Source: Papio anubis
Taxonomy: Eukaryota > Chordata > Mammalia > Primates > Cercopithecidae
DNA length: 64,000 nucleotides
Reading direction: 5' to 3'
Assembly: GCF_008728515.1 (NCBI RefSeq)
Contig: NC_044986.1
Span: 55,168,855-55,232,854 of the forward strand
Part shown: one piece after another, positions 1 through 11,870 of the stretch
Layout of the letters: every line of letters starts with the position of its first letter
How positions within the stretch are numbered: position 1 is the first letter of the stretch
Made by a program: the position numbers and the translations under genes
The notes under the pieces: generated by a model
The model's database searches: none
Told to the model about the DNA's origin: nothing
What the model saw: the letters and a program-made list of their open reading frames with translations, nothing else

Positions 1-439
1 CCCAGATCAATAGAACCCACCAGCTAACTGTGAACTTGAGAACAGTAAGAATGGCTACTGTTTTAAGCCTCTTAGTTTTGAGGGTGGTTGTTTGCAGCAT
101 TCTTGTGGCAACACTCGGCTAGTCAGTGGTGCTATAATGAGAGGTTGGTCACTGAGAGGAAAAAGAGGGAGCAGGATAATCCCTGGCATGGTAGGTCTTG
201 CAGTTTCCATCATGGGGTATGGTGGCCAATTTAAGAATGAAACTATATCCTGGAAACAGATCCCGGAAAAGTCTCCTCACCGTGATTGTGGCATTGTGCT
301 GTCTAAATGAAAGACAACCCTGAAGGGTTTGTATCATCACTTCCTAAAGCAGAAATGATCCTGGGGCTCTTCCAATTCTGATTTTAAAGAAAAGGAAGCA
401 GAGGCTGCGCCGTGTTAAGGCAGTACCAGCTGCATAAGT

Positions 440-600
440 TAATGGGCCGGACACAAAACAAAACTGTGGAGTCCCTTGTTAAAAAATTACTAAGATGGTG
501 ACAGCAGGGCATTAAACTAAGCACAAATCCCTTTTAAGTATGGGACTCTGTGAGACTGCACAGATTTTATGCCCATGAAGCTGGCCCAGATTTAAGCAAT
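440..600 (+). repeat. Possible ancient interspersed repeat, family unknown
   Basis: The wording of this block (gatggtgacagcagggcatt, then gactgcacagattttatgcc and catgaagctggccc) resembles a dispersed mammalian repeat that I remember but cannot name with confidence. It is diverged and no ends or target duplications are visible. A repeat-library search would settle it. Confidence 0.25.
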
Positions 601-2100
601 TCGTCCAAGGATATCACTTCAGAAGATTCATCTGTCAGGCTAACCTTTACCCAAAACTGTAACCTGGTATGTTTGTTAACTGCTAGTTCAAGAAGCAGGG
701 CAAGAACCTAAGGCCTCTAGTTCCCACTCCAGTGATTCTTCTTTATTTTTGCTTTTGACAGACCTATAGGAAGAAAATCTGAACCAGAAACAATACGGCA
801 GACTTGGGCTCTGACTCACAGAGGGAAGAACTTATCATTCTTCACGGGGCACATAGAAGCATGAGAATTTGGGTTCAAGCAAGTAAATTCTAAATTAGAA
901 CCCATACATAAAGTGTTTGCAATGTCCAGTTATATCTCTATGATATTTTCTTTGTGAAAGTTGATTGTTCTTCCTTACAATAAATTGCTTGAATTGTCTG
1001 TCTCTTCATTTAACTATTTCTTTTTCTTGTCTTTGCTATCTCTCTCTTTTTTTTTTTTTGGTAAGTAAAAAATTTTCAGGGACTAAATAACAGGGTATTT
1101 TTTTTGCTTTGTTTCTCCTAAGTTTTGTCTGACTTATGACATTAATAATTATCCAAAATCTCTGATTTCTTATCTTTTCTATAGAATGCTGGAAAAATGA
1201 CAGCTCAATATGTACATTACCCCATCCCTAACCACCTTCGTCACTACTTTGAACACTCTTCTCTCACCCGACACTGCAGTTAAATATGACTGGAATCCTT
1301 GTTTCTATAGTAAACCAATCTACTTTATTTTATGGATAATTAATGTAAAAAATTAGACTCTGGGCTTCCTTCAGGTTTTCTTAGGTTTTTCCCACTGGCG
1401 TATAATGAAAAATTCAAAAAGGGCCTCTTAGGTAACAGAGACAAGTTTGCAGATTTTTTTATTAAATTTCTTTAGAAAAGACAAGGTTTCTGTGACCTCC
1501 TTTTTTTTGAGACAACGGAAGTGACAAGACAAGATCTTAAATAATAAAGTTAAAGCCATCGGTAAAGGCAAAAGTCAAAGACGTGAAACATCTGTGAGAA
1601 CACACGTAAAAGCTAGTGGGGATATCTTGAAGAACAGAGCTCAGTTTCGCATCAAAGGTCAAACCAACTGAACACCAAGGCTTGATGCCAGCCAGAGTCT
1701 TGCTGTGTAGAGGCTAGTTGCTTTCTGCACGGACACTGATTCTTGCTTTAAAGATTACTTGTTAACTCACTAAACACACCCAGCCCAGCTACCTGCATCA
1801 TTCCTTTGTCAAGGTTCCCATCTACCTGGCCCAGCTGCAGATGAAGGTCAGATTCTCAGGGTATTTTACCCCTCCCCACTTCTTCTCTTTTCCAAATCAC
1901 TATTCTGAATTTACAGTTGGCCAATGACCTCTAACTGGATTAATAAAATGTCTAATTTAGTTTGGAACATTGAGCTTCTGTTTCACTTTGGCTTGTTCAG
2001 GTTTTTATTAAATCAGAATAAATTTTCATAGTCCCTACGGAAATGCCAGCCTTCTCCACTAAGCTGGCAAAACATTTCCATTTCCAAAGAAGTATGAAAA

Positions 2101-2110
2101 CCTGTTTCCA
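2101..2110. repeat. Left target-site duplication of Alu
   Basis: The 10 bases cctgtttcca lie directly before the Alu body and recur after its A-rich tail at 2436-2445. This is the expected mark of L1-driven retroposition. Confidence 0.85.
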
Positions 2111-2435
2111 GCCAGGCATGGTGGCTCACACCTGTAATCCCAGCACCTTGGAAGGCTGAGGCCGGCGGATCACGAGGTCAGGAGATCGAGACCATCCTGG
2201 CCAACACGGTGAAACCCCGTCTCTACTAAAAATACAAAAAATTAGCTGGGCGTGGTAGCATGTGCTTGTAATCCCAGCTACTAGGGAGGCTGAGGCAGGA
2301 GACTTACTTGAACCAGGAAGGCAGAGGTTGCAGTTAGCCAAGATTGCGCCACTGCACTCCAGCCTGTCGACAGAATGAGACTCCATCTCAAACACTCCCC
2401 TCAATCCCCACCCCGCAACAACAACAACAAAAAAC
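2111..2435 (+). mobile_element. Full-length Alu SINE, AluS (Sc-like)
   Basis: This is a complete dimeric Alu. The body starts at gccaggcatggtgg, shows the left-monomer Pol III box region, carries ggatcacgaggtcaggagat and ggtgaaacccc in the middle, and ends with ccactgcactccagcctg. The tail is an impure A-rich run with CAACAACAA. The gatcacgaggtc and atcgagaccatcctgg diagnostic positions point to an AluSc or AluY-like copy; gccaacacgg favours AluSc. A perfect 10-bp target duplication (cctgtttcca) flanks it. The open frame on the opposite strand at 2126-2485 is an Alu artefact. Confidence 0.95.
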
Positions 2436-2445
2436 CCTGTTTCCA

Positions 2446-4328
2446 GAGAAGGTTCTGTAGTGGTGAGGACTGGTGAAAGAAACATGGGTCTTAATAATCA
2501 TGACGACCTGCCCTGGTTTTTATCTTTTAGGTATGGTTTGTCTTCTGCTACTTGGTGTTTCTACCCAATCTATTTCTTATCTGTTTCTCACTTTTCTCTT
2601 GTATATTTCAGCCCAAACACCAAAGCTGTGATCCATTTTTAGTTTCCAAGGTCACATTGGCACAGAAATCTTTCTGCAGGCATCCCTTGAGGAAAACACC
2701 AAACTACAACTTTCTGCCCTTAAGCTAAAGGCTGTATAAGCCTCTAGCTTCTTGCCTTCTGCTCAGTAGGGGATTTTTCTCTTCCTTTTTTACTCACTCT
2801 TTTGCCATTTCCTTCTCTTAGCACCAGGTACCCTAAATTCCTTTCTCTTGCTCTCTCCTGCTTTCTTTCATTTGACCCTGAAAACCAAAATGCTGATAAG
2901 CTCCCTTCCTTTGCCTCATTAAAAAATTGCCATAAAATTTATAGCTGGCTTAGTCCAGCCATCACTGATCTTCTTGATTTAGTTACTGCCAAGAAGTGTT
3001 TTATGATTATCCACTGACTTATTTACAACAAACCTAATGAAGTCCTTGGTGTTAGGAGCCTGTATAGATATTATTTGTTTGGAAAATAGGGTGGGTATTT
3101 AGATACTTGAAGTTCTCTGCGTAGGCTGGGGTGGTTTGGGTTGTTTTGCTTATGCATTTCAAATGGAAAGGCATAACCCCAAGCCTTCATATGTAATAAC
3201 ATAGAATCATTTTGCTGCTGTGTGGCAAATGTGTACAGCCCTGAGACAGCACAGGAAATTTTCCAATACTTCCCTAAGCATTAGTTTCAGGAGGCCATTT
3301 GTGAGGCTAGTAAGAGAAAACAAATTGTGTTGGTCATGATAAAATTGTCCGTTGGTGGAAACTATTTGAATACCTCAATGTGATGAGGTTAATTGATTAT
3401 ACAAAAGTGATTTAGAGGCTGATATAATAACCACCTGTTTTGAGTCTGCTATTTGAAAGATGGGTCAGGGCAGGAATAAATTAAATGTTTGCAACATTGG
3501 AATTGTGTTGATTGTTCAGTTCTGTATTTAGAATATGTGAAAGGGATCTGTTCCCCCTGTAATCCCTGATACTGTTGTCGGTCACAACATAGGTCACAAC
3601 ATAAATGTAAGGTGTTCAGTACTACCAAAGTTCTTTAACAGGTGATGCTGTGTCCTGAGTAAAACAGTGTTATTACCTGGAACAGATCCATAAAGAAGAG
3701 TTGTAATGCATGTTTCCAAAGAGAAAGCCTGACTGTATTTTTTGGGAAGTGAACCCTAAAACAATGGTGCCAGGAGTTACTTGAACACTTCATTGTCCTA
3801 GAAGAAATCTGATGTCTGAGGAACAGTTGTAATAATCTGCCTTCTCTGCTTGCTTCCCCCAACCTGGCTAAGGATTGATTTAGGGTCTGGGGTGGTGGCA
3901 ATAAAGATTAAGCATTTGCAACTGCACTACTGATTACTATATGTTCCTTTGCTGAGGCCACTGCTATTTTCTAAAGAGTTGCTAGTGGAGAAGAGCCTGG
4001 TGGTGAAGGAAGAAAAATAAAGACTCACTTGTTTAAGTTTAAACTATACTTCACCCAATAGTACAGAAGCCAGAAAAAGGAGTGATCATAGCAGGCAAAT
4101 CTGACACAGCACTGTTAGAGAAGTGCCACTTGATAAGTCAGGAACTGTGCTTGCATAAACCATGTATAAACCAAGGCCCCACATGACCCAACCTCAACAT
4201 AATGCTCCATGAAAAAGCACAGTCCAGAAACCAAAGTCATTATAACTGAAACCTGCTCTTTACTTTGATCTCTTAAAAATCATGATAGTAGATCCGTTTA
4301 CAATCATGGTAAAACACCTTTCAACACC
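2446..4328. other. Unique non-coding sequence
   Basis: No gene or clear repeat family is visible. It holds one perfect 12-bp tandem duplication (ggtcacaacata at 3580-3591 and 3592-3603). The short open frames here have no recognisable protein content. Confidence 0.5.
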
Positions 4329-4486
4329 TTTTTTTTTAGAGACAGGATCGCACTCTGTTGCTCAGGTTGGAATGCAGTGGCATGATTGTAGCTCACTGCA
4401 ACTGCAAACTCTTGGTTTCAAGCAATCCTCCCACCTCAGCCTCGGAAAGTGCTGAGATTACAGGCATGTGCCACCATGCCCTGGCT
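4329..4486 (-). mobile_element. Alu monomer (FLAM/AluJ-like), antisense
   Basis: A poly-T start is followed by the reverse complement of one Alu arm (cactctgttgctcaggttgg, ctcactgcaactgc), which passes straight from the cctcagcctc segment to gctgagattacaggcatg. Only one monomer-length unit is present, so this is a free left monomer or an internally deleted old Alu. Confidence 0.8.
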
Positions 4487-4889
4487 CCCAAACTGCCTTT
4501 GCTTCCTTTCTTGTTTCTCAGACTCCAAAGCTGCTCCAGAGACTCTCACATGTCAAATCCTACAACACTTTCTCACAGAACCTGTGGCCCATGTGGGCTT
4601 TTGTTCTTCACCCAACTTCTTCAGTTTGCAGGTCTACACTGCCTCACTGTTTTTGTTTGCTTTTGCCTTGTTTTTTTCTGTCCTTTTGTTTTGTTTTCTT
4701 TAACATGGTCTGCCTATTCTTACAAAAAAGCTTAGGAATTAGTTTGGCAAAATTCTCTTAGAGGGAAAGCAAGGGCAAATGAAGAATCTGAGTAGACAAA
4801 GACAAAGTCCTCTTATCAGGTGGAGTTCGGGCAGGAGTCTCAAATTACAGCCATGTTAAGAGATTTTGTCCCTTAATACTGTCACAATT

Positions 4890-5116
4890 AACAGTAAAAG
4901 CTAACATTTATTAGTAGTTAACACGTTGCATTCATTTTGCTAAGTGTTTTTACATAAATTATGTCATAATAACTAATTTTATCTCACAAATTTGTAATAT
5001 CACCATATGAATAAGGAAGGTGTATTTTAGAGAAGTTGAGTGATTTGCCCAAGGTTACATGGCTGGTAAACAGCAGAACTAGGACTTCTCAGCCTCAAAT
5101 TCTTTCCAAAGCCCAC
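4890..5116 (-). repeat. MIR SINE, left part (interrupted by Alu)
   Basis: The reverse complement of MIR is readable: gctaacatttatt, then ttgcccaaggttacatggct and the tRNA-derived part. The element continues after the Alu at 5445 with cacattcttaatcat, so the two pieces are one insertion split later. Confidence 0.8.
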
Positions 5117-5444
5117 TTTCTTTTCTTTTCTTTTCTTTCTTTCTTTTTTTTTTTTTTTTTGAGATAGGGTCTTCCTCTGTCGCCCAGGCTGGAGTGCAGT
5201 GGCACAATCTTGGCTTACTGCAACCTCTGACTCCCCAGGTTCAAGCAGTTCTCCTGCCTCAGACACCCAAGTAGCTGTGATTACAGGTTCGCACCACCAC
5301 ACCTGGTTCATTTTTGTATTTTTAGTAGAGATGGGGCTTCACCATGTTGGCCAGGCTGGTCTTGAACTCTCGGCCTCAAGTGATCTTCCCGCCTCCACCT
5401 CCCAAAGTGCTAGGATTACAGGCATGAGCCACTGTGCCCGACCT
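5117..5444 (-). mobile_element. Full-length AluS, antisense, inside a MIR
   Basis: A pyrimidine-rich (CTTTT)n and poly-T leader is followed by a complete reverse-complement Alu (gtcgcccaggctggagtgca through actgtgcccgacc). The bases caaagcccac are repeated at 5107-5116 and 5445-5454, giving a perfect 10-bp target duplication within the host MIR. Antisense Alus of this kind offer cryptic splice sites, but nothing here shows use. Confidence 0.95.
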
Positions 5445-5454
5445 CAAAGCCCAC

Positions 5455-5490
5455 ATTCTTAATCATCATAACTTTTAGGTATCAGCATTC
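5455..5490 (-). repeat. MIR SINE, right part
   Basis: This is the continuation of the MIR at 4890-5116 after the Alu insertion; cacattcttaatcat corresponds to the conserved MIR end. Confidence 0.6.
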
Positions 5491-6857
5491 TCCAGTGGCT
5501 GAGGTTACACTGAGAATAAAGCGATCATTGAAACACACTAATACTCTTCAGATATAAGAAATATAATCATCCCTATCCTTTCACAACACTGTCTTTTTAC
5601 ATAATTTTTCAGCTAAATGTACCATTTTTGACCCATATCTGTATTAACATGCTGATTACCAAATGTTAGACACTTGTCTACAAATTAGTACTAAAATTTT
5701 CTAACTATAAAAGATTGCGATTTGGAGGGGAAATTCAATTTTTAAATTTCTCTCTCTTATTTTTTATTATTTTATTTTTATTACCTTTTGCACCCAAAAG
5801 ATCAGAGGACATTCTATGGTTCACAGTTATAATTTTGAGACTGTTTCTTCATCTCCACTCTATCTCATCTGTGAAGCTGGAGGGAGGAAGGATTTAGGAG
5901 AGAGATTGGGAGCTCATCAGAGCATGACAGTCATGAGTGGTACCCAGAGTGTGAGAATGACCTCTAAACACAGTTGCCAGCTCCACTGTCAAAAATGCCA
6001 CCTCAAAAAATTATCTTTGCATAAATTTCTACTTTTTGAACAAATTTCCCTTTTGGTATAAATGTTTCCTGCTATCTTTGTATCCTGATTGAAAGTGAAA
6101 TGCTATGCCTCTGATGAGATTCATCACTACCCTTTGGAAGATAGGCCCCAAATCACACTTCCCACTTTTCTCTTTTTGGCATATGCCTTCAACCTGGAGT
6201 CTATGCCTTGAGTCACTTTCGCTTTCAGCATCTGGAAGCTGTGTTAAGTCACCATCTTCAAGTCTCCTGACTCACGAATCACGTGTCAACTCCCTTGGCT
6301 GCTGGTCAGTGCACTTTCTGTTAAAATTTGAGCTTGAGTTAGTTATTTGAAGGACATGGAAACACAGAGCAAAAAATGAGGCAGAATGAAGGTCTCTGAC
6401 CTAACATCTGCAGGCCTTGGCCTTCTGGGTTAAAACAAACACTGGAGCTACAAAAGAATCATTCTGTCACCTGACCCCAATTCCTTGACCCTGTTACAGA
6501 AAAGGTTTATGTAATTATTGCAAGACATCTACATATCCCTATGTAGATAGAAAACAATAATACATCTTATACATATATATACTATTCATTTTTCACATGT
6601 AAGTAGGTGTTATAATCAATATGATACAAATGGTTTTAATAACATTAACCAAATTTATTTGACAGTATGTATTTTCTTAGTCAATATGTAAATATAGGCA
6701 AGATATTTTACTATCATGAGACATTTATGAATTCTTATGTTAGAAAGGAATTCTCACTTTTTAAAAACAACTAGGAATTGCTAATGTAAATAACGGTGGT
6801 TCCCTGTGGTCAGCAAAATGGAAAGAAACATGAAAGGGGTACGAAATATGAAGGCAC

Positions 6858-6860
<3 letters not shown>
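5491..6860. other. Unique AT-rich non-coding sequence
   Basis: No gene or clear repeat is seen. Several short open frames overlap in 5715-6350, without recognisable domains or strong splice signals. Confidence 0.5.

Positions 6861-6890
<30 letters not shown>
6861..6890. repeat. (CA)15 microsatellite
   Basis: Fifteen uninterrupted CA units. Pure dinucleotide runs of this length are usually polymorphic in length in human populations. Confidence 0.98.
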
Positions 6891-6891
<1 letters not shown>

Positions 6892-7683
6892 GCGGGAGAT
6901 CTCTACCCAAAGTTATCAATTTCTTTCAGGAAATTGGCTGACACATCCTTGCTTTACCTTGGAGCTATGGGAAGTAGCTCTTGATTTAGTCGCTTGATTT
7001 GGCGTGGGTGTTAAAGAACCCCATGTCAGCAAACTCACAGGAAGAACTTGTCATTTCTACTGGTATTCTGTCTAAGCTTCAAAATGGCACAACACTCAGC
7101 TGCCCTGGTGTATTATAGTCTTTGATAGTTTCCTGAGGAGAAATCGTAGATGATTATGAGTCAATGTGTAAAGAGATAAATAAAGGGCTATCTTCAACTG
7201 TAAAACTTCTGCTTCTAGCTGATAATTAAAATGGAGTATCCGAAGAGCCCAGTGGGTAAGTTGTTTAGTTGGTTTTAACGGTCCCAAGTCCATCTCTCCT
7301 TCTTCTGGTAACAAGACCTCAATTTTCCTTTAGAGAATCGTCCATACCCATTGCTAGGCACGTGGCCCAGACCTAGTGCCCAAATTGCTGCTGGAATTAT
7401 TGGGAAGGAAGTGAACTCCTCCAGATGAGGTTTTGAAACTGGTTAGAAGTCAGTTTGGCTTGTGATCACTTTTGCCATTACTGGAGAGAGCCTGCCTAAG
7501 AATAAGTCAGCACAGGGGACCGCTGCCCAGCAAATAGAGGTAGAGTCCAAAGAAACCATTTGAACATCTGATCTAAATATTCCTGAGTCTAACTTTTGAG
7601 TTATGTGAGTCAATCAAGTTTCCTTTGTTGCTTACAGGCTTGAATTATGGTCTTGTTACTGGCACCATTAAAAAAGCCTAACT
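6891..7683. other. Unique non-coding sequence
   Basis: No gene or recognisable repeat is visible. A splice-acceptor-like ttatcaatttctttcag occurs near 6930 but has no convincing donor downstream. Confidence 0.5.
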
Positions 7684-7955
7684 GGCCCAGCACTTTGGGA
7701 GGCAGAGGCTAGTGGATCATGTGGTCAGGAGTTCGAGACCAGCCCAGGCAACATGGTGAAACCCGTCTCCACTAAAAATACAAAAATTAGCCAGCTGTGG
7801 TGGCACGTGCCCATGGTCTCAGTTACTTAGGAGGCCGAGGCAAGAGAATTGCTTGAGCCTGAGAGGCAGAGGTCGCAGTGAGCCGAGATTGCGCCACTGC
7901 ACTCCAGCCTGGGCGACAGAGTGAGACCGTGTCTCAAAAAACAAAAACAAACAAA
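7684..7955 (+). mobile_element. 5'-truncated Alu SINE
   Basis: The copy begins at ggcccagcactttggg, so about the first 30 bases of a standard Alu are missing. The rest is complete through ccactgcactccagcctggg and an A-rich CAAA tail. Several changes (cccatggtctcagtt, cagaggtcgcag) show moderate age. Only cctaa is shared by the two flanks, so the target duplication is uncertain. Confidence 0.9.
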
Positions 7956-9148
7956 CCTAATTAATACAGAGTTGTTCTTTTGTCCTTCAGCCTCCAGTGG
8001 AATTTACCAACATCTTTGCATTATTTCTTTCCACATTACACCCTCTCACAGCAAAACTGCCACAGCCTCACTTTCTTATGGACCCTCACAGTGTGGAGCA
8101 GGACATTTTCTGGACGTTTTCTCTTGCAAACCAGCAGACTTTTAGGCACAAGGCAGTCTCCGCCACTGAACAGGTCCAAGAAAAGGTGGAGATAAGAAGA
8201 GACCCTGTGATTCTCCTAGGGATCTTGGCTCTCAGACAGCACTGAAAATTCATCTCAGACCAGAGTGTTCTAAAATGCAAACTGAAGCTTTCTTTTCAAC
8301 TGGCAATAAATAGTGCTTGATGCACTGCAGTATACAAGGGTTGCCCGTTTTTTGATAGAGCAGCCCAGTAGCCCAGCTGAGGATTTTGTGAAGAGGGAGG
8401 ATTGTAATAGTATTGTTTTATGGAGATGGGGTCTTTTGATGATGACCCTGTGATTTTGCTTCAATTCCCTTTTTTCTGTGCTTTTTGTCATTCTTGTTCT
8501 CCCGACTGTGTTCCTTTCCATTATCGCTGTTTTCTTTGTCTGAAATTGGACCCACAGAAATGAGCCTGTAATCGGGGGACATGAGAATCCCTAAATTGCT
8601 TTCATTTTGATTTTCTACTTTGTTAATATTTCAGTATATGAGAGACCAATGAGACATTTTAGATCACTGGCCCTTCAACTTAGTCATGCTACTATCTAAC
8701 CTACTGCATGGAAAATTTGAGTATGCATCATAGCATCTAAAATCGACATTTCTAAATCTGTTTGTGGTACATTATGTAGAAAATTGCTTCAGTCTCACTA
8801 GTACTTGAGAAACCTTCATCATACATCATTCCAATATCCCAGAAAAAGCAGCAAGTGGGAAGATTTGTATGTGAGGGAAATAGGGGAACAGCAATACAGT
8901 ATTGCAACCCATTGATAAAGATGAAACTGACTTCCTTAGCTTAATTGGACTTGACTCATCCTTGATTTTTGTGTCTCTTTGTGCTGCTTAATATATAACC
9001 AAATATATATATAACTGAATGAGGTAGCTGTTCCTCAGTGAACTTTGCATAAGAGTAAAAAAAGCCTGAAATTAAAGTCTTTATAATAAAATGAAATCCC
9101 CCCCCCCGAAGTATATGCAGAAACTTTCAGTAAGTTTTTAAAAATAAC
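7956..9148. other. Unique non-coding sequence with a C10 run
   Basis: No gene is visible. Three overlapping open frames in 7980-8245 follow an acceptor-like gttcttttgtccttcag, but the proteins are unrecognised and in different frames. Ten consecutive C lie at 9098-9107. Confidence 0.5.
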
Positions 9149-9251
9149 ACTTCAAGTATATTGAGCACATCCTATGTGCCAAGCGTTTTATTATACATAT
9201 GTTACCTCATTTGGTCTCAGTACCTGAGACAGGAACAATTAGTCCCCTCAG
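9149..9251 (-). repeat. MIR SINE, left part
   Basis: Reverse-complement MIR is readable as attgagcacatcctatgtgc, then tgttacctcatttggtctca. It is interrupted by an Alu monomer and resumes at 9468. Confidence 0.7.
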
Positions 9252-9467
9252 TTTTCTTTTGTTTTCCTTTCTTTCTTCTTCTTCTTTTTTATTTTGTTTT
9301 ATTTATTTTTAGTGATGGGAGCTTGCTTTGTTGCCCAGGCTGGAGTGCAGTGGCTATTCACAGGCGTGATCATAGCATACTGCAGCCTTGAACTTCTGGC
9401 TTCAAGCTCCTCCCACTTCAGCCTCCTGAATAGTTGGGAGGATAGTCACATGCTGTCTCACCCAGCT
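9252..9467 (-). mobile_element. Alu monomer (FLAM/AluJ-like), antisense, inside a MIR
   Basis: A long T-rich leader precedes gttgcccaggctggagtgca, an old gcgtgatcatagc segment and cagcctcctgaatagttggg, ending in cacccagc. It is monomer-sized and old. Its insertion splits a MIR, the same arrangement as at 4890-5490. Confidence 0.8.
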
Positions 9468-9585
9468 TTACTCATTTTATAAGTGGAACAATTTGAGGGC
9501 CACAGAGACCAAACAGCCTATTCAGAGCCAAGAGCAAGGTCTGTCTCAATCCAGAGACCAAGCTTCCAAAAGCTACAGAGACGTT
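9468..9585 (-). repeat. MIR SINE, right part
   Basis: The block reads ctcattttataagtggaaca, then gagggccacagagacc, and ends in cagagccaagagcaaggtct. These match the 3'-to-5' order of MIR in reverse orientation and complete the fragment at 9149-9251. Confidence 0.65.
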
Positions 9586-9706
9586 GGAAAGAGAGAAGGA
9601 AAAAATTCCACATTCTATTATTTTACGGATTTTTAAAGAACCCCTAAAGTGAAGAGTTGGTGAGAGAGAGAACAAGGCAAGGCCACTTCCTATTTGCTGG
9701 TTTCAG

Positions 9707-9777
9707 ACCATTCAGGGGCAATGGGCCAGGAGAAAATAAATAAAAAAAGACTGGGTCTTGGACTTGGATGCCCTAAG
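9707..9777 (+). other. Low-confidence exon-like segment
   Basis: The segment follows an acceptor-like cttcctatttgctggtttcag and ends at CCTAAG before gtgagc, a good donor. Its 71 bases are open only in the frame that uses two bases of a preceding codon; the other two frames stop within an A-rich stretch. The peptide (HSGAMGQEKINKKRLGLGLG...) has no family I recognise. Chance exon-like segments are common in introns, so this is a candidate only. Confidence 0.15.
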
Positions 9778-10009
9778 GTGAGCATCTTTGCAGCAATTTG
9801 TGGTTAGCAGTGGCTTATTTCCTTACTGATGGCTTGACAATACCTGGAGCCAAAGACATCCTGGACTCTCTCCAGCTCCCTCATACCTTATACTCCAACC
9901 ATGATGGATTTTCAGTACCTGGGGCTTAGTCTTCTTTCTTTCACTTATAGGCTTTTAGACATTCTTTCCTTCTTTCCTTCTACCCAGCATATTTACTCAT
10001 CTCCTTTTC

Positions 10010-10395
10010 CCCTTCTCCAGGATAAATCTTGCTCCGCCTTCAAATCCAAGTTTAAATGATCTTTTCTCCTTGAAGTTCTTATGCTACCCCTGAACTAATT
10101 CAACATTTTTTTTTTGGTACATTCACCTATGGTATTGTTTTGTTTTTATCCTATGTACTAAATTCTAAGATCCTACAGAACCCCTTGCATACTCTGGTGG
10201 AGAACTTACAGCATTACCTATATTGTGTGTTTAATGCCTGGTTTCCTTCCTGGATTGGAAGCTCTTTTGAGGCAAGAACTGTGGTTTTTGTTTACCATTT
10301 AATTTCCTGGGCCTAATTTGATATTTGGGACATAGTATGCATATATTATTTAATAATTATTATTAAATATACCAACAAATAAATGAAAGAAATAG
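10010..10395 (+). repeat. L2 LINE 3' end
   Basis: The order of motifs fits the L2 3' end: a Pyr-rich ctccaggataaatcttgctc block, a ttggaagctcttttgaggca segment, a cctgggcc segment, ggacatagtatgc, and a tail ending caacaaataaatgaaagaa. It is diverged, as expected for L2. Confidence 0.75.
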
Positions 10396-10854
10396 CTCAA
10401 GTTAAAGTCACTGTCACTGAATATTAGAATGGAATAATAACCAGTTATCAAAGTAAATGTGACCTGGTGAAACTAAAAATGACCACAGTAACATTATGCT
10501 TGACTTTAAGGATGAAACAGTGTGACATAATGCTTGGTAAGGGAAGATAACTATTTTGGATAACCTATAATTTAGAGAGAGTATAATGCAGGGTATATGA
10601 ATTTTCATAAGTTAAAATAAGAAATACACTATATCATGACCCAGTACACACATATACACATACCTAAAACACGTTTCTATATTACATGAAATAAATTTTC
10701 ATATTTATCTTTACTGTATGAAGCCTACTGATAATTTCTATTATAATCTATTTTATACATTTACTTCTATTTCATTAAATAATTCTGATAATGAACAACT
10801 AATTTGATCTTATGACTTTCTAATGGGCCTAAAGATCACCCTATCGTGAAGAGG
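10396..10854. other. AT-rich unique non-coding sequence
   Basis: No gene or clear repeat is visible in this AT-rich stretch. Confidence 0.5.
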
Positions 10855-11030
10855 AGAATGGGTTCTGGAGTCAGAACTGCTGGGCTGGCTCTGCCACTTG
10901 CTGGTGGTTGCATCTAACATTGTGAAGCTGCATTGCCCCATCTACGAAATGGAAATGATAGAGTTGTTGTGAGGATTAAATGAGATAAGGAGTGGGAAGC
11001 ACTTAGCACAATGCCTGGTGCAAACTCCTC
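10855..11030 (+). repeat. MIR SINE, sense
   Basis: The block reads tgggttctggagtcagaact, then ggctctgccacttgctgg, ttgtgaggattaaatgagat and gcacttagcacaatgcctgg, in MIR sense order. It lies tail to tail with another MIR in the opposite orientation at 11085. Confidence 0.9.
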
Positions 11031-11084
11031 AACAAAACCTAGCTACTAGCAATTGCCAAACACTACACGAATGCTTCTTTGGCA

Positions 11085-11240
11085 TCTGCCTGTATCCTCT
11101 GAAAAGTTCCATGATGTAGTATTATTATCCCCATTTTATAGTGAGGAAAGTGAGGTTCAGAGAGATTAAATGAATCATCCAAGGTCAAATGGTAAATAAA
11201 TAGCAGAGCTGGGGTCCTCAAACCAGGCCTGATAGACTCT
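11085..11240 (-). repeat. MIR SINE, antisense
   Basis: The segment tattattatccccattttata, then gtgaggttcagagagatta and atagcagagctggggtcctc, is reverse-complement MIR. It is followed closely by an Alu. Confidence 0.85.
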
Positions 11241-11257
11241 GAAACCTCAAAAACCTT

Positions 11258-11547
11258 TGTTTTTTTGAGATGGAGTCTCACTCTGTCACCCAGGCTGGAG
11301 TGCAGTGGTGCAATCTCTGCTCACTTCAACATCCACCTTCCAGGTTCAAGCGATTCTCCTGCCTCAACCTTGTGAGTAGCTGGGACTACAGGCACACACC
11401 ACCACACCTGGCTAATTTTGTAATTTTAGTAGAGAAGGGGTTTTACCATATTGGTCAGGCTGGTCTCGAACTTCTGACCTCAGGTGATCTTTTTGCCTTG
11501 GCATCCCAAAGAGCTTGGATTACAGGCAAGAGCCAACTTGCCCAGCC
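11258..11547 (-). mobile_element. Full-length AluS-like, antisense
   Basis: A short poly-T is followed by gagatggagtctcactctgt and the complete Alu reverse complement ending cttgcccagcc. tgaaacct occurs on both sides (near 11240 and 11548), but extra bases separate the left copy from the poly-T, so the target duplication is only tentative. Confidence 0.93.
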
Positions 11548-11704
11548 TGAAACCTATGATTTGTATAGGAAATAGGAGAGAATATTCAAAGAAGCTTTCA
11601 TGGAAATGGCTGGACTAGAGGTAGCCTTTGAAAGATACGTGACTGGTATAGAAACATATACCCATGTAGCCAAATGCTATTATATATGGTTGAAAGAAGG
11701 CCAG

Positions 11705-11870
11705 GTTTAGGATCAGCTTCACCCAGGTCCTATCCTTGGCTCCACCACTTACCAGCTTAGAAACTGTGTGCAATTTTATTTAGCCTTCTTGAGCCTCAGT
11801 TTGCTCAGCTTTATGCTGTTGATAATACCAACACTACAGAGTTTTGTAAAGAATAATAAGCTATACGGAA
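11705..11870 (+). repeat. MIR SINE, sense
   Basis: Readable MIR motifs are cttggctccaccacttacca, then gagcctcagtttgctcagct and a degenerate gttttgtaaagaataataag. It is strongly diverged. Confidence 0.7.

Larger units (their letters stand above)
1..2110. other. Mostly unique non-coding sequence
   Basis: I see no recognisable gene in this stretch. It contains T-rich runs near 1035-1060 and 1500 and a weakly repeat-like block near 480-600. A possible splice acceptor near 761 is followed by a short open frame and an AATAAA at 980-985. None of this is strong enough to call a gene. Confidence 0.5.

Noticed and set aside
6861..6890. CA repeat as a CRISPR-like or satellite array
   Set aside because: It is a simple dinucleotide microsatellite without spacers.
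7980..8245. Three overlapping open frames after an acceptor-like site
   Set aside because: They are in different frames and the only donor (gtggag) is weak.
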